A stretch of DNA of 64,000 nt, taken from the IMG/VR virus record IMGVR_UViG_3300008963_000727, positions 62,001 to 126,000 of that record, one strand, 5' to 3'. Made by a program: the position numbers and the translations under genes. Below, piece after piece: positions 51,079 through 58,656 of this stretch. The DNA is from a virus. Below the pieces are notes generated by a model. That model saw only the letters and a program-made list of their open reading frames with translations, had not been told where the DNA came from and did no database searches. Each line of letters starts with the position of its first letter. Position 1 is the stretch's first letter.

Positions 51079-51083
51079 ATACT

Positions 51084-51905
51084 ATGACTGATCCAATTTA
51101 TAATGCAATTAATGCCCTAGATGATATTTCTAATGGCAAAAAAGTAGATAATAATAAATCTATGAGCGAAGATGGTACAAAAGATATTACTAATATCTTG
51201 AATCGTTTTGATACACTTACTGAAGGTAGGGCAACCCAAGAGGCAAGACAAGTACCGGAGGCAAACCAACTGCCGGGCGATTTTGAGCCTGAAAACATTT
51301 CTCCAGTAATTGGTGAGCCAGAGAAAGACCATCCTACTAAAGGGTACTTTGTTGGTGGCGAAAGCGAACACGATAGTAGCAATGATACAACCGAAGCAGT
51401 TAAAAATGCAATCATACGCAGAATAGCCATGAAACATGTTGATCTTTTAAGTAAGTATGGACCAGAAGCAGTAATGAGTGAAGTTGATTCCATAGCAGAA
51501 ATGATGAATGATTTGGATGAAATCGGTTCCTCTGATGTTTCAGGATGGGTTAGCAGCATTGAGAAAAATTTAGAAAGATCTGAAAATATGCAGACGCAAG
51601 AAGATGTTGTTTCTGATCAACCCATGCAGTTAGGCGATTATCTTGACAGTTTGGCAAGTACTATTAATAAAGATGCTGAGCTAAAAAGTGCCGAAGTATC
51701 AAGAACAGACCCCGGCAGCATCGGACCATCTGTTAAAACTTACACTACAGATGATGGTCAGGAAATTAAGATTCATGGCAATGAAGATGATGGTTTTCGT
51801 ATTTCTATTAAAGGAAAACCAGCCAAAAGCACGTTTTCTGAATTAGACGAGGCGGCAAAGGCTTGTGAGGCATATGTTTCTCGCAAATCTACAAACAACA
51901 TGTAA
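51084..51905 (+). CDS. virion-type protein with L-T-E leader (273 aa)
   Basis: A 273-residue protein. The leader contains DITNILNRFDTLTE/GRATQEA (site after residue 47), very like the NLMDKLDNLTE/G leader of the 47493 product. The middle part is conserved in marine T4-like phages as I recall it (IIRRIAMKHVDLLSKYGPEA, VDSIAEMMNDLDEIGSSDVS). The C-terminus carries TDDGQEIKIHGNEDDGFRIS. It is probably a head or internal protein processed during maturation (inference). Confidence 0.62.
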   Translation: MTDPIYNAINALDDISNGKKVDNNKSMSEDGTKDITNILNRFDTLTEGRATQEARQVPEANQLPGDFEPENISPVIGEPEKDHPTKGYFVGGESEHDSSNDTTEAVKNAIIRRIAMKHVDLLSKYGPEAVMSEVDSIAEMMNDLDEIGSSDVSGWVSSIEKNLERSENMQTQEDVVSDQPMQLGDYLDSLASTINKDAELKSAEVSRTDPGSIGPSVKTYTTDDGQEIKIHGNEDDGFRISIKGKPAKSTFSELDEAAKACEAYVSRKSTNNM

Positions 51906-51914
51906 ATGTCATAA

Positions 51915-53114
51915 ATGTCTGATAATAGAGAATTCATTGACTATGTAGAGTTTTATATAACGCATACCTGTAATTTTAATTGTGAAGGCTGTAATAGGTT
52001 CAACAATTATGCATTTACTGGTCATCAACGATGGAGTGATTATAAAGACATTTACGAAAAGTGGTCAAAAAGACTAAAATTTAATGATTATTATATTTTA
52101 GGTGGTGAGCCAATGAGCAACCCAGACCTACTTGAATGGATTTCGGGAATTAGACATCTATGGGGAGAAACTAATAATGCAACGCTGGTGACTAATGGAA
52201 GCTATGAAAAAAAATTTAACCAAGAACTGTATAAAACTTTATTAGAAAACAAAACAAATGTTAGCATTGGACTGCATAATGTAGATCGTCGTGATCACAT
52301 ATTAGAAACAGTTCTTTCATTTTTGCATCATCCAGTTAAAATCTTTCAAACACCCGCATATGATTTTCTCCCAAAATTAACTCATACAAATGATATTTGC
52401 TCTGGATTGCCTGAATTAAATAAAATGTTTCATCATGAATTAGAGTTTTTAGTAAAAACATTTTATTTTTGGAAAAGCATTAATGATCGTTACCAACAAA
52501 TAAAGCCAAGTAAAGAATGGGTATCAAAAATCACATCAATGAATGAATGGAACAATCTTGAAGAAAGATTTAAAAAAGAAGCAACAGAGCGATATGATTT
52601 TAATGTAGATGAAGAAAAGCATCACCAGACTGAATATTTAATAATTGATAAAAACCACGTCAAAGTAAAAATTTGCTTAGAAGATTTTTTTCATCAAGGA
52701 GCATTAAAAATTAAGCCGGAAACAAATAGTTTTACACTACATGACAGCGATCCAGTAAAAGCACATGAAATTTGCCACACCAAACATTCTCATCACTTCA
52801 TAAATGGAAAACTAAACAAGTGTGGAACCTCAGTAATTTTTAGTGAATTTGATAAACAATTTAATTTAGATTTGTCAGAAAAAGATAGAGAATTAATTTA
52901 TACAGCCCCAGTGGGACACATTGATATGACAGATGAACAACTATCAGAGTTTGTTGGCAATTTAAAAAATCACATTCCACAATGTAAATTTTGTCCTCAA
53001 AATTACGAATACAAAAAAATTTACTCGTCTTCAAAAAAGAGTACATTTGGAAGAAAAAGAAAACTAAATACCACAATCAAAGAACACAAGTATGAATATA
53101 CAAGACCTTTTTGA
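51915..53114 (+). CDS. radical SAM protein
   Basis: A 399-residue protein with Cys19, Cys23 and Cys26 (ITHTCNFNCEGCNRFNNY) very near the N-terminus and YYILGGEPMSNP as the GGEP-type motif. The C-terminal part has further Cys in ICHTKHSHHFINGKLNKCGT and QCKFCPQNY, possibly auxiliary-cluster ligands, and ends in a very basic tail. It starts 9 nt after the 51084 gene; the 53092 gene starts within its last 23 nt. Substrate unknown. Confidence 0.8.
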   Translation: MSDNREFIDYVEFYITHTCNFNCEGCNRFNNYAFTGHQRWSDYKDIYEKWSKRLKFNDYYILGGEPMSNPDLLEWISGIRHLWGETNNATLVTNGSYEKKFNQELYKTLLENKTNVSIGLHNVDRRDHILETVLSFLHHPVKIFQTPAYDFLPKLTHTNDICSGLPELNKMFHHELEFLVKTFYFWKSINDRYQQIKPSKEWVSKITSMNEWNNLEERFKKEATERYDFNVDEEKHHQTEYLIIDKNHVKVKICLEDFFHQGALKIKPETNSFTLHDSDPVKAHEICHTKHSHHFINGKLNKCGTSVIFSEFDKQFNLDLSEKDRELIYTAPVGHIDMTDEQLSEFVGNLKNHIPQCKFCPQNYEYKKIYSSSKKSTFGRKRKLNTTIKEHKYEYTRPF

Positions 53115-53577
53115 AGACGAAGAAAAAAGTCCAGCGACTGGTGTAGCAACATCTGATCGTATGGAGCGTATTCTTCGCCAATTGCGGGTTAGAAATCCCG
53201 GTGCTCAAAATGATCTTGAAGCCTTATTATATGACTTTGACAGAAGTCAGAAAATGGATCGCCGTGACATATCACGATTAAGTCAAGAAAATGAAACTGC
53301 TGAGCAAACAATTGATCGCATTCAACAAGAGTTAGACCAACTTAAATCCCAGCGTGGGATGAACGAGGCTTCCCAAATGCGTGGCAAACCAAAAAATGTT
53401 GCTATAGAAATAAATGGCAAAGTGTGGAAAGTTATTCCCGGTGAATCAGATTTTTCACCTATTGCAATGAATCGTGCAGAAAAAATGGCAACCAAAATTA
53501 AACAAAATGCAAAAGAAAAATCTAAGCCAGAACCCAAAATAAAAGTCTATTTGACCACCAGTAAAGCAACAGATTAA
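53092..53577 (+). CDS. virion-type coiled-coil protein with capsid-targeting-like N-terminus
   Basis: A 161-residue protein starting MNIQDLFE/DEEKSPATG, close to the MKINELFE and MLIKELFE leaders elsewhere. A coiled coil (RLSQENETAEQTIDRIQQEL) occupies about residues 62-90. The C-terminal part, after a GMNEASQMRG linker, contains a short beta segment (NVAIEINGKVWKVIPGESDF) and Lys-rich helices. It may bind packaged DNA. It overlaps the radical SAM gene by 23 nt. Confidence 0.58.
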   Translation: MNIQDLFEDEEKSPATGVATSDRMERILRQLRVRNPGAQNDLEALLYDFDRSQKMDRRDISRLSQENETAEQTIDRIQQELDQLKSQRGMNEASQMRGKPKNVAIEINGKVWKVIPGESDFSPIAMNRAEKMATKIKQNAKEKSKPEPKIKVYLTTSKATD

Positions 53578-53583
53578 TTTATT

Positions 53584-53829
53584 ATGGCACAGGTTGGCAC
53601 TCCAACATCAGAAAAAATCCGTTACATCTATGAAAGTACAGATGGTGGGCGAACTGTTTATCGTCGGGAACCGGGAAGTAGTTTACGCAAAAAAATATCT
53701 GTCACCACAAACGAACAAAAAATAGATTACGAAACATTTCTAAAAATTTCTGAATTGGCAAAAACAGATCCTGCAATGCAAAACATACTTGATCAGTTAC
53801 ACACATATTGGCTTTTAAGATATTCATAG
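53584..53829 (+). CDS. hypothetical protein (81 aa)
   Basis: An unrecognised 81-residue basic protein (RYIYESTDGGRTVYRREPGS) with a helical C-terminus ending LHTYWLLRYS. It starts 6 nt after the 53092 gene and closes the late run. A hairpin of CAACCC with GGGTTG follows at 53834-53856. Confidence 0.55.
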   Translation: MAQVGTPTSEKIRYIYESTDGGRTVYRREPGSSLRKKISVTTNEQKIDYETFLKISELAKTDPAMQNILDQLHTYWLLRYS

Positions 53830-53860
53830 TTTCAACCCTTAGGACCGTTTGGGTTGTGAA
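53830..53860 (+). terminator. hairpin after the 53584 gene
   Basis: CAACCC and GGGTTG form a 6-bp stem around a 12-nt loop, extendable by flanking TTT/AAA. There is no T-run, so it may be a weak terminator or RNA-stabilising hairpin before the early promoter of dsbA. The rest of 53861-53934 shows no gene. Confidence 0.4.
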
Positions 53861-53934
53861 AAGGCGGCTGCTGCCAGTAAAATAGACTGCTACCCTGTTT
53901 TACAAAGTGAGCACTTTATTCACTAAAAAATCAA

Positions 53935-53963
53935 TTGACATTATTAACACAATACTATATACT
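53935..53963 (+). promoter_or_regulatory. sigma70-type promoter of dsbA
   Basis: TTGACA 53935-53940, 17-bp spacer, TATACT 53958-53963. The transcript has AAGAGGAAAA before the ATG at 53996. Confidence 0.87.
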
Positions 53964-53995
53964 CTTGCAATTATATTACTGATAAGAGGAAAAAT

Positions 53996-54253
53996 ATGTC
54001 ACACCACTTCGACCAAGAGCAAAAAACCAAGATTGTTCAAATTATCAATGAAGGCATGCAAGTCATGCACGAAGTTGAATCCCTTAACTCTGGCCTTACT
54101 GATACTGTTAAAGCAGTTGCAGAAGAACTTGATATTAAGCCGTCTGTTCTCAAGAAGGCCATTCGCCTTGCACATAAAGCAAGTTTCACACAAGAACAAG
54201 AAGATCATGAACTTGTTGAAACAATCCTAACTACTGCTGGCAAAACTCTTTAA
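53996..54253 (+). CDS. dsbA: DsbA-like dsDNA-binding late-transcription factor
   Basis: An 85-residue helical protein: INEGMQVMHEVESLNSGLTD, then VKAVAEELDIKPSVLKKAIR and LAHKASFTQEQEDHELVETI. The order of a coiled helix followed by a DNA-binding helix with SVLKKAIRLAHK resembles T4 DsbA (89 aa), which binds DNA at late promoters. This suits the late motifs seen across the window. It has a consensus early promoter, so it would be made before the late genes. It precedes the polymerase gene. Confidence 0.75.
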   Translation: MSHHFDQEQKTKIVQIINEGMQVMHEVESLNSGLTDTVKAVAEELDIKPSVLKKAIRLAHKASFTQEQEDHELVETILTTAGKTL

Positions 54254-54273
54254 ATTAACACGCATTATATTGG

Positions 54274-54323
54274 GTCGCTCACATTACGAATATGAATCAT
54301 GGTATTAGTCGGCCATAAGCGAC
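54274..54323 (+). promoter_or_regulatory. leader hairpin upstream of the polymerase gene
   Basis: GTCGCT (54274-54279) can pair with AGCGAC (54318-54323), enclosing a smaller ATGG/CCAT stem. It abuts the AAAAGGA ribosome binding site of the polymerase. In T4 and RB69, gp43 represses its own translation by binding a hairpin at its ribosome binding site, so a similar operator is possible. The sequence itself is not the T4 operator. Confidence 0.35.
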
Positions 54324-54335
54324 AAAAGGATAAGA

Positions 54336-56513
54336 ATGTCTTATATTGATTGTTTATTTGATCGTAAACGAGATCGCATTCACGTAGTCGGCAGAGAAGG
54401 TAATGAAAGATATTATACAGAATATCCAGCCTCTTATGTGTTTTACTATGATGACCCAAAAGGAAAGTTCCGTAGCATTTACGGCACTCCTGTAAGCCGA
54501 TTCAGCACAAAAAGCAATAAAGAATTTAGAAGAGAGCAAAACTCACACGCTGGAAAACAGTTGTATGAGGCTGATATTAACCCTGTGTTTCGGTGTTTAG
54601 CAGATAATTATTTAAACGCTGAAGCACCAACTCTTCATACTGCATTTTTTGACATTGAGGTTGATTTTGATCCCGAGCGGGGTTACTCGCGTCCAGACGA
54701 TCCATTCACGCCTATCACTGCCATTACCGTTTACCTAGACTGGCTAGACAGATTGGTAACGTTTGCTATGCCACCAAAGCATATGAGTATGGAGACTGCA
54801 ACAGAAATCGGTGATAAGTTTGACGACACGTTTATGTTTGAGCGTGAAGAAGATTTACTTGAGGCGTTTTTAGAAGTTATTCAAGATGCCGATGTTCTCT
54901 CTGGGTGGAACTCAGAGGGATATGATATTCCATACACTGTCCTTCGTATAACAAAAGTCCTAAGCAAAGATGATACGCGAAAACTATGTCTATGGGATCA
55001 ATTGCCAAAGCAAAGAGAGTTTGAAAGGTTCGGTGCTGAACAAGTTACATTTGACCTTGTTGGTCGGGTGCATATGGACTATATGCAGTTGTATCGGAAA
55101 TACACATACGAAGAAAGGCATAGTTACAGTCTTGATGCCATATTGGATTACGAAGATCTTGGCTCCAAAACTGTATATGAAGGGACTCTTGATCAACTAT
55201 ATAATCAAAACTTTGAAACATTCATTGAATATAATAGACAGGATGTTCGTGGCCTTGCACAGATTGACAAAAAGTTAAGATTCTTAGATCTTGCAAACAA
55301 ACTAGCACACGAAAACACTGTTCTTCTACCTACTACAATGGGTGCTGTTGCCGTTACAGAACAGGCAATTATTAACGAAGCACATGAAAGGGGACTAGTA
55401 GTTCCCAACCGTAAAAAAGATTTATCTACTGAAGAAATGCAAGCCGCTGGTGCATATGTGGCACACCCGAAGCGTGGAATGCATGATTGGATTGGTTCTG
55501 TTGATATTAACAGTCTGTACCCATCAGTCATTCGGGCGTTGAACATGGGTCCAGAAACAATCGCAGGTCAACTTCGTCCTATTATGACTGACCAATTAAT
55601 AAAAAGTCGCATGGAAAAAGGAATGGGATTTGCTGCTGCATGGGAGGGACTTTTTGCTACCTTAGAATATACTGCAGTTATGGATCAAGAAATAGGAACC
55701 GAAATTACTATTGACTGGGAGTCAGGTGAATCAGAAACATATAGTGCTGCAGAAATTTGGAAGTTAATTTTTGATTCAAACAAACCATGGGCATTAAGTG
55801 CCAATGGAACCATTTTTACATATGAGTTTGATGGCGTTATACCCGGTCTTTTGCAGAGATGGTATGCAGAAAGAAAAGAGTTACAGAAAAAATTAGGTGA
55901 GGCCAACACAGAAGCTGATACTGAATATTGGGATAAGCGACAGTTGGTTAAGAAGATTAATCTTAACTCTCTCTATGGTGCCATTCTAAACCCGGGATGT
56001 AGATTTTTTGATAAGCGTATTGGACAATCTACGACACTGACAGGAAGATCAATTGCCAAGCATATGGATGCCTATACCAATGAGTGTATTACTGGAGAAT
56101 ATGACCATATTGGTGATGCAATAATATACGGAGATAGTGTCACTGGCGATACACTAATTAAAATTTCCGATGGTAGCTCTATTCCTATAGAGAAATTATT
56201 TAATCAAATTTCATATAAAGTAATTCAAGATGGAAATAAGGAATATGCTATCCCCACTTCTGATTATGATTCTTATGAAGTCTTGGGTTACAATAGTCAC
56301 GATGATCAGGCGGTATGGCGTAAAATATCTTATGTCATGAGGCATGAAACAAAAAAGAAAAAATATAAAGTGACTAGTGAAACTGGAAAAGAAATAATTG
56401 TTACTGAAGACCATAGTTTAATAATTGATCGAGATGGATTTACACTAGAAGTTTCTCCCTTAGAATTGAAAACTGATGACTATCTTATAACATACACAGA
56501 TGAAAAAAATTAA
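54336..56513 (+). CDS. 43: family B DNA polymerase gp43, N-terminal part, fused to N-intein
   Basis: A 725-residue protein: residues 1-600 are the polymerase N-extein, residues 601-725 an N-terminal intein. The exonuclease shows HTAFFDIEVDFD; polymerase motif A is SVDINSLYPSVIRA and motif B is KKINLNSLYGAILNPG. The extein stops at IIYGD, exactly inside motif C (YGDTDS). The intein starts Ser-Val-Thr-Gly-Asp-Thr-Leu (block A) and includes IIVTEDHSLI (block B with T-x-x-H). The rest of motif C and the thumb come from the gene at 57670. Joined, the polymerase is 885 residues, close to T4 gp43 (898). Confidence 0.93.
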   Translation: MSYIDCLFDRKRDRIHVVGREGNERYYTEYPASYVFYYDDPKGKFRSIYGTPVSRFSTKSNKEFRREQNSHAGKQLYEADINPVFRCLADNYLNAEAPTLHTAFFDIEVDFDPERGYSRPDDPFTPITAITVYLDWLDRLVTFAMPPKHMSMETATEIGDKFDDTFMFEREEDLLEAFLEVIQDADVLSGWNSEGYDIPYTVLRITKVLSKDDTRKLCLWDQLPKQREFERFGAEQVTFDLVGRVHMDYMQLYRKYTYEERHSYSLDAILDYEDLGSKTVYEGTLDQLYNQNFETFIEYNRQDVRGLAQIDKKLRFLDLANKLAHENTVLLPTTMGAVAVTEQAIINEAHERGLVVPNRKKDLSTEEMQAAGAYVAHPKRGMHDWIGSVDINSLYPSVIRALNMGPETIAGQLRPIMTDQLIKSRMEKGMGFAAAWEGLFATLEYTAVMDQEIGTEITIDWESGESETYSAAEIWKLIFDSNKPWALSANGTIFTYEFDGVIPGLLQRWYAERKELQKKLGEANTEADTEYWDKRQLVKKINLNSLYGAILNPGCRFFDKRIGQSTTLTGRSIAKHMDAYTNECITGEYDHIGDAIIYGDSVTGDTLIKISDGSSIPIEKLFNQISYKVIQDGNKEYAIPTSDYDSYEVLGYNSHDDQAVWRKISYVMRHETKKKKYKVTSETGKEIIVTEDHSLIIDRDGFTLEVSPLELKTDDYLITYTDEKN
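56136..56510 (+). other. N-terminal half of a split intein
   Basis: This part encodes 125 residues from nucleophile Ser601 to the stop. Blocks A (SVTGDTLIKISDG) and B (VTEDHSLI) are present; no endonuclease motifs are seen. The insertion point corresponds to the known pol-c site in family B polymerases. Confidence 0.9.
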
Positions 56514-56555
56514 AAAGAATAAAAATTCTATTTTTTAAAAAACTAAGTATTTTGT

Positions 56556-57659
56556 ATGTCAGTTCAACTTAATAATATTGTTTCTATAAGTTCTCTTGAA
56601 AGCCCAGAACATGCCAAAAATAAAGATCCAAAAGTTTTAACAGTCAGTTGGATGATTGGGAAACGATGTAATTATGATTGCTCATATTGTCCTTCATGGT
56701 CCCATGATTCATTTAGCCCACACTTACCAATAGAAGATATTAAAAAAACCATAGATAGTATAAGTCATTGGACGATATTAAATGACAAAAAATTTAAAAT
56801 AGATTTTACGGGCGGTGAACCATTCATTCATCCTGACTTTTTAGATGTACTAAAATATATTGATAGCAAAAATAATACATATTCAATTGGAGTAGTCACT
56901 AATGGAAGTGCAGAGTTGGGCACATACTTAGAGGCTAGTAGATATTTATCCAATATGACAATTAGCTTACACATAGAAGAATCTGAAGAAATTATAGAAA
57001 AAACTATAGAAAAAATAGTTTATATTAACAATAATACATCTATGTTTATAAATGTCAATGTAATGGCTGCAGCAGGAAAAGTTAAAAATATTCCTGATAT
57101 TGTTAAATTTTTCAATGAAAAACAAATAAATTTTACTATCAACAAAATCAATCTGCCTGAAATTGACCCTGACCGTGAGAAAAAAATATCTAGAAAACAA
57201 TATAAAGAAAAAAAGAAATATTTTGATATAAAAACTAACGTTTACAAAAATTTACATAGATTAAAATCGTCAAATAAAAAAATAAAAGAATATTATACAA
57301 AAGAAGAATTAAAAATAATAGAAAAATATCAAAGTTTGAAGGAATGGCAAGATACACGGGTACATTACAAATCACACACAGAAGAAAAAAATTCTCTTGT
57401 ATTATTGAGCAATGGTTTGGCAAATTTTATGGGGTGGCATTGTTACATTGGTATTGATTGTATTTATATAAATTATGATGGATTTATATACAGAGGATTC
57501 TGTTATGCTGGTGGTCCTATTGGACGCATATCTGACTTCGATATAAGATGGCCTGATAAAACGATCACCTGTCCTCATAGCATATGCTCTTGTAACTCAG
57601 ATATACGCACCAGAAAAGCAAAAAACACACAATATTTAAATAAAATAACTGGTAATTAG
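56556..57659 (+). CDS. radical SAM protein located in the polymerase break
   Basis: A 367-residue protein with Cys38, Cys42 and Cys45 (KRCNYDCSYCPSW) and DFTGGEPFIHPDF. The middle has a long Lys-rich helical region, and the C-terminal part has further Cys (GWHCYIGIDC, YRGFCYAGG, CPHSICSCN) that look like SPASM-type auxiliary cluster ligands. It lies in the same direction between the two polymerase genes, 42 nt after the first and 10 nt before the second. Homing endonuclease motifs (LAGLIDADG, GIY-YIG, HNH) are absent. It is AT-richer than the polymerase parts by eye. Substrate unknown. Confidence 0.82.
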   Translation: MSVQLNNIVSISSLESPEHAKNKDPKVLTVSWMIGKRCNYDCSYCPSWSHDSFSPHLPIEDIKKTIDSISHWTILNDKKFKIDFTGGEPFIHPDFLDVLKYIDSKNNTYSIGVVTNGSAELGTYLEASRYLSNMTISLHIEESEEIIEKTIEKIVYINNNTSMFINVNVMAAAGKVKNIPDIVKFFNEKQINFTINKINLPEIDPDREKKISRKQYKEKKKYFDIKTNVYKNLHRLKSSNKKIKEYYTKEELKIIEKYQSLKEWQDTRVHYKSHTEEKNSLVLLSNGLANFMGWHCYIGIDCIYINYDGFIYRGFCYAGGPIGRISDFDIRWPDKTITCPHSICSCNSDIRTRKAKNTQYLNKITGN

Positions 57660-57669
57660 GCTAGTACAC

Positions 57670-57798
57670 ATGAATATAGTACGAGAAAAAATAAAATCCA
57701 TTGAAGAGATTAAAAGTAACGACGAAGAATATGTTTATGATATAAGCATTGCGAATGGTGATCCATTTTTCTTCGGCAATGACGTACTTTTACATAAT
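57670..57798 (+). other. C-terminal half of a split intein
   Basis: A 43-residue C-intein ending Leu-Leu-His-Asn, with Thr as the +1 residue of the C-extein. The His-Asn pair and hydroxyl +1 residue are as needed for splicing. Confidence 0.9.
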
Positions 57799-58656
57799 AC
57801 TGATAGTTGTTATTTTACAGCATGGCCGATGGTTAAAAACGAAGTTGAATCTGGCGAGATGTCTTGGGATAAAGAAACTGTTATCCAACTTTATGATGGC
57901 ATTGCTGATCAAGTAAGCAGCAGTTTCCCTGCATTTATGGAACAAGCATTCCACAGTCCTCGCCATATGGGGCAACTTATAAAGTGTGCTCGTGAAATTG
58001 TCGCTTCTCGTGGATTGTTTATTAAAAAGAAACGGTATGCAGTCATGGTGGTAGACAATGAAGGCAAGCGACTTGATAAAAATGGTAAGCCGGGCAAGGT
58101 AAAACCAATGGGTTTGGATCTTAAAAGGTCAGACACGCCCAAGGTGATACAAGACTTTTTAAGTGAAGTACTTGCTACAGTTCTAGATGCAGCAACAACA
58201 GAAGAAGTCATTGAGAGAATTCGTGATTTCAAGAAAGAGTTTACACAGCGACCGGGCTGGGAAAAAGGTTCACCCAAGCGTGTTAATAACCTGACTATGT
58301 ACAGTCAGCGTGAGAAGCGTAATGGAAAGACAAATATGCCGGGTCATGTTCGTGCTGCAATGAACTGGAACGATATGAAAAAGATGAATTCAGACAATTA
58401 CAGTATGAGTATCATGGACGGTATGAAGGTTATTGTTTGTAAATTAAAGACCAACGCACTTGGATGGACTTCTATTGCATATCCAACAGATGAGTCAAGG
58501 TTGCCTGACTGGTTCAAAGAATTGCCGTTTGATGATGCTGATATGGAAGCAACAGTTATTGATAAAAAACTAGACAACTTACTGGGTGTTCTAGAGTGGG
58601 ATTTGTCTAGTACCACAAACACAGAAAATACATTTCAGGATATGTTTGAATTCTAA
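57670..58656 (+). CDS. 43: family B DNA polymerase gp43, C-terminal part, fused to C-intein
   Basis: A 328-residue protein. Residues 1-43 are the C-terminal intein (block F YVYDISIANG, block G VLLHN), residues 44-328 the C-extein, starting TDSCYFTAWP, which completes YGD-TDS. The palm and thumb follow (KKKRYAVMVVDNEG, MGLDLKRSDTPK). The last residues, FQDMFEF, match the clamp-binding tail of T4-like gp43 (T4-type LFDMFDF), so the C-terminus is intact. Trans-splicing would give the full enzyme. The next gene overlaps its stop by TAATG. Confidence 0.93.
   Translation: MNIVREKIKSIEEIKSNDEEYVYDISIANGDPFFFGNDVLLHNTDSCYFTAWPMVKNEVESGEMSWDKETVIQLYDGIADQVSSSFPAFMEQAFHSPRHMGQLIKCAREIVASRGLFIKKKRYAVMVVDNEGKRLDKNGKPGKVKPMGLDLKRSDTPKVIQDFLSEVLATVLDAATTEEVIERIRDFKKEFTQRPGWEKGSPKRVNNLTMYSQREKRNGKTNMPGHVRAAMNWNDMKKMNSDNYSMSIMDGMKVIVCKLKTNALGWTSIAYPTDESRLPDWFKELPFDDADMEATVIDKKLDNLLGVLEWDLSSTTNTENTFQDMFEF

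Noticed and set aside
54274-54323. tRNA-like fold upstream of the polymerase gene
   Set aside because: Only one outer stem and a small inner stem form; no T-arm sequence or cloverleaf spacing is present.
56514-57669. A homing endonuclease between the polymerase halves
   Set aside because: The only gene there has CxxxCxxC and GGEP motifs of radical SAM enzymes and no LAGLIDADG, GIY-YIG or HNH motif.
56490-57810. Polymerase split explained by a simple frameshift or sequencing error
   Set aside because: Both sides carry matching intein blocks at the exact motif C junction, and a complete 1.1-kb gene separates them.
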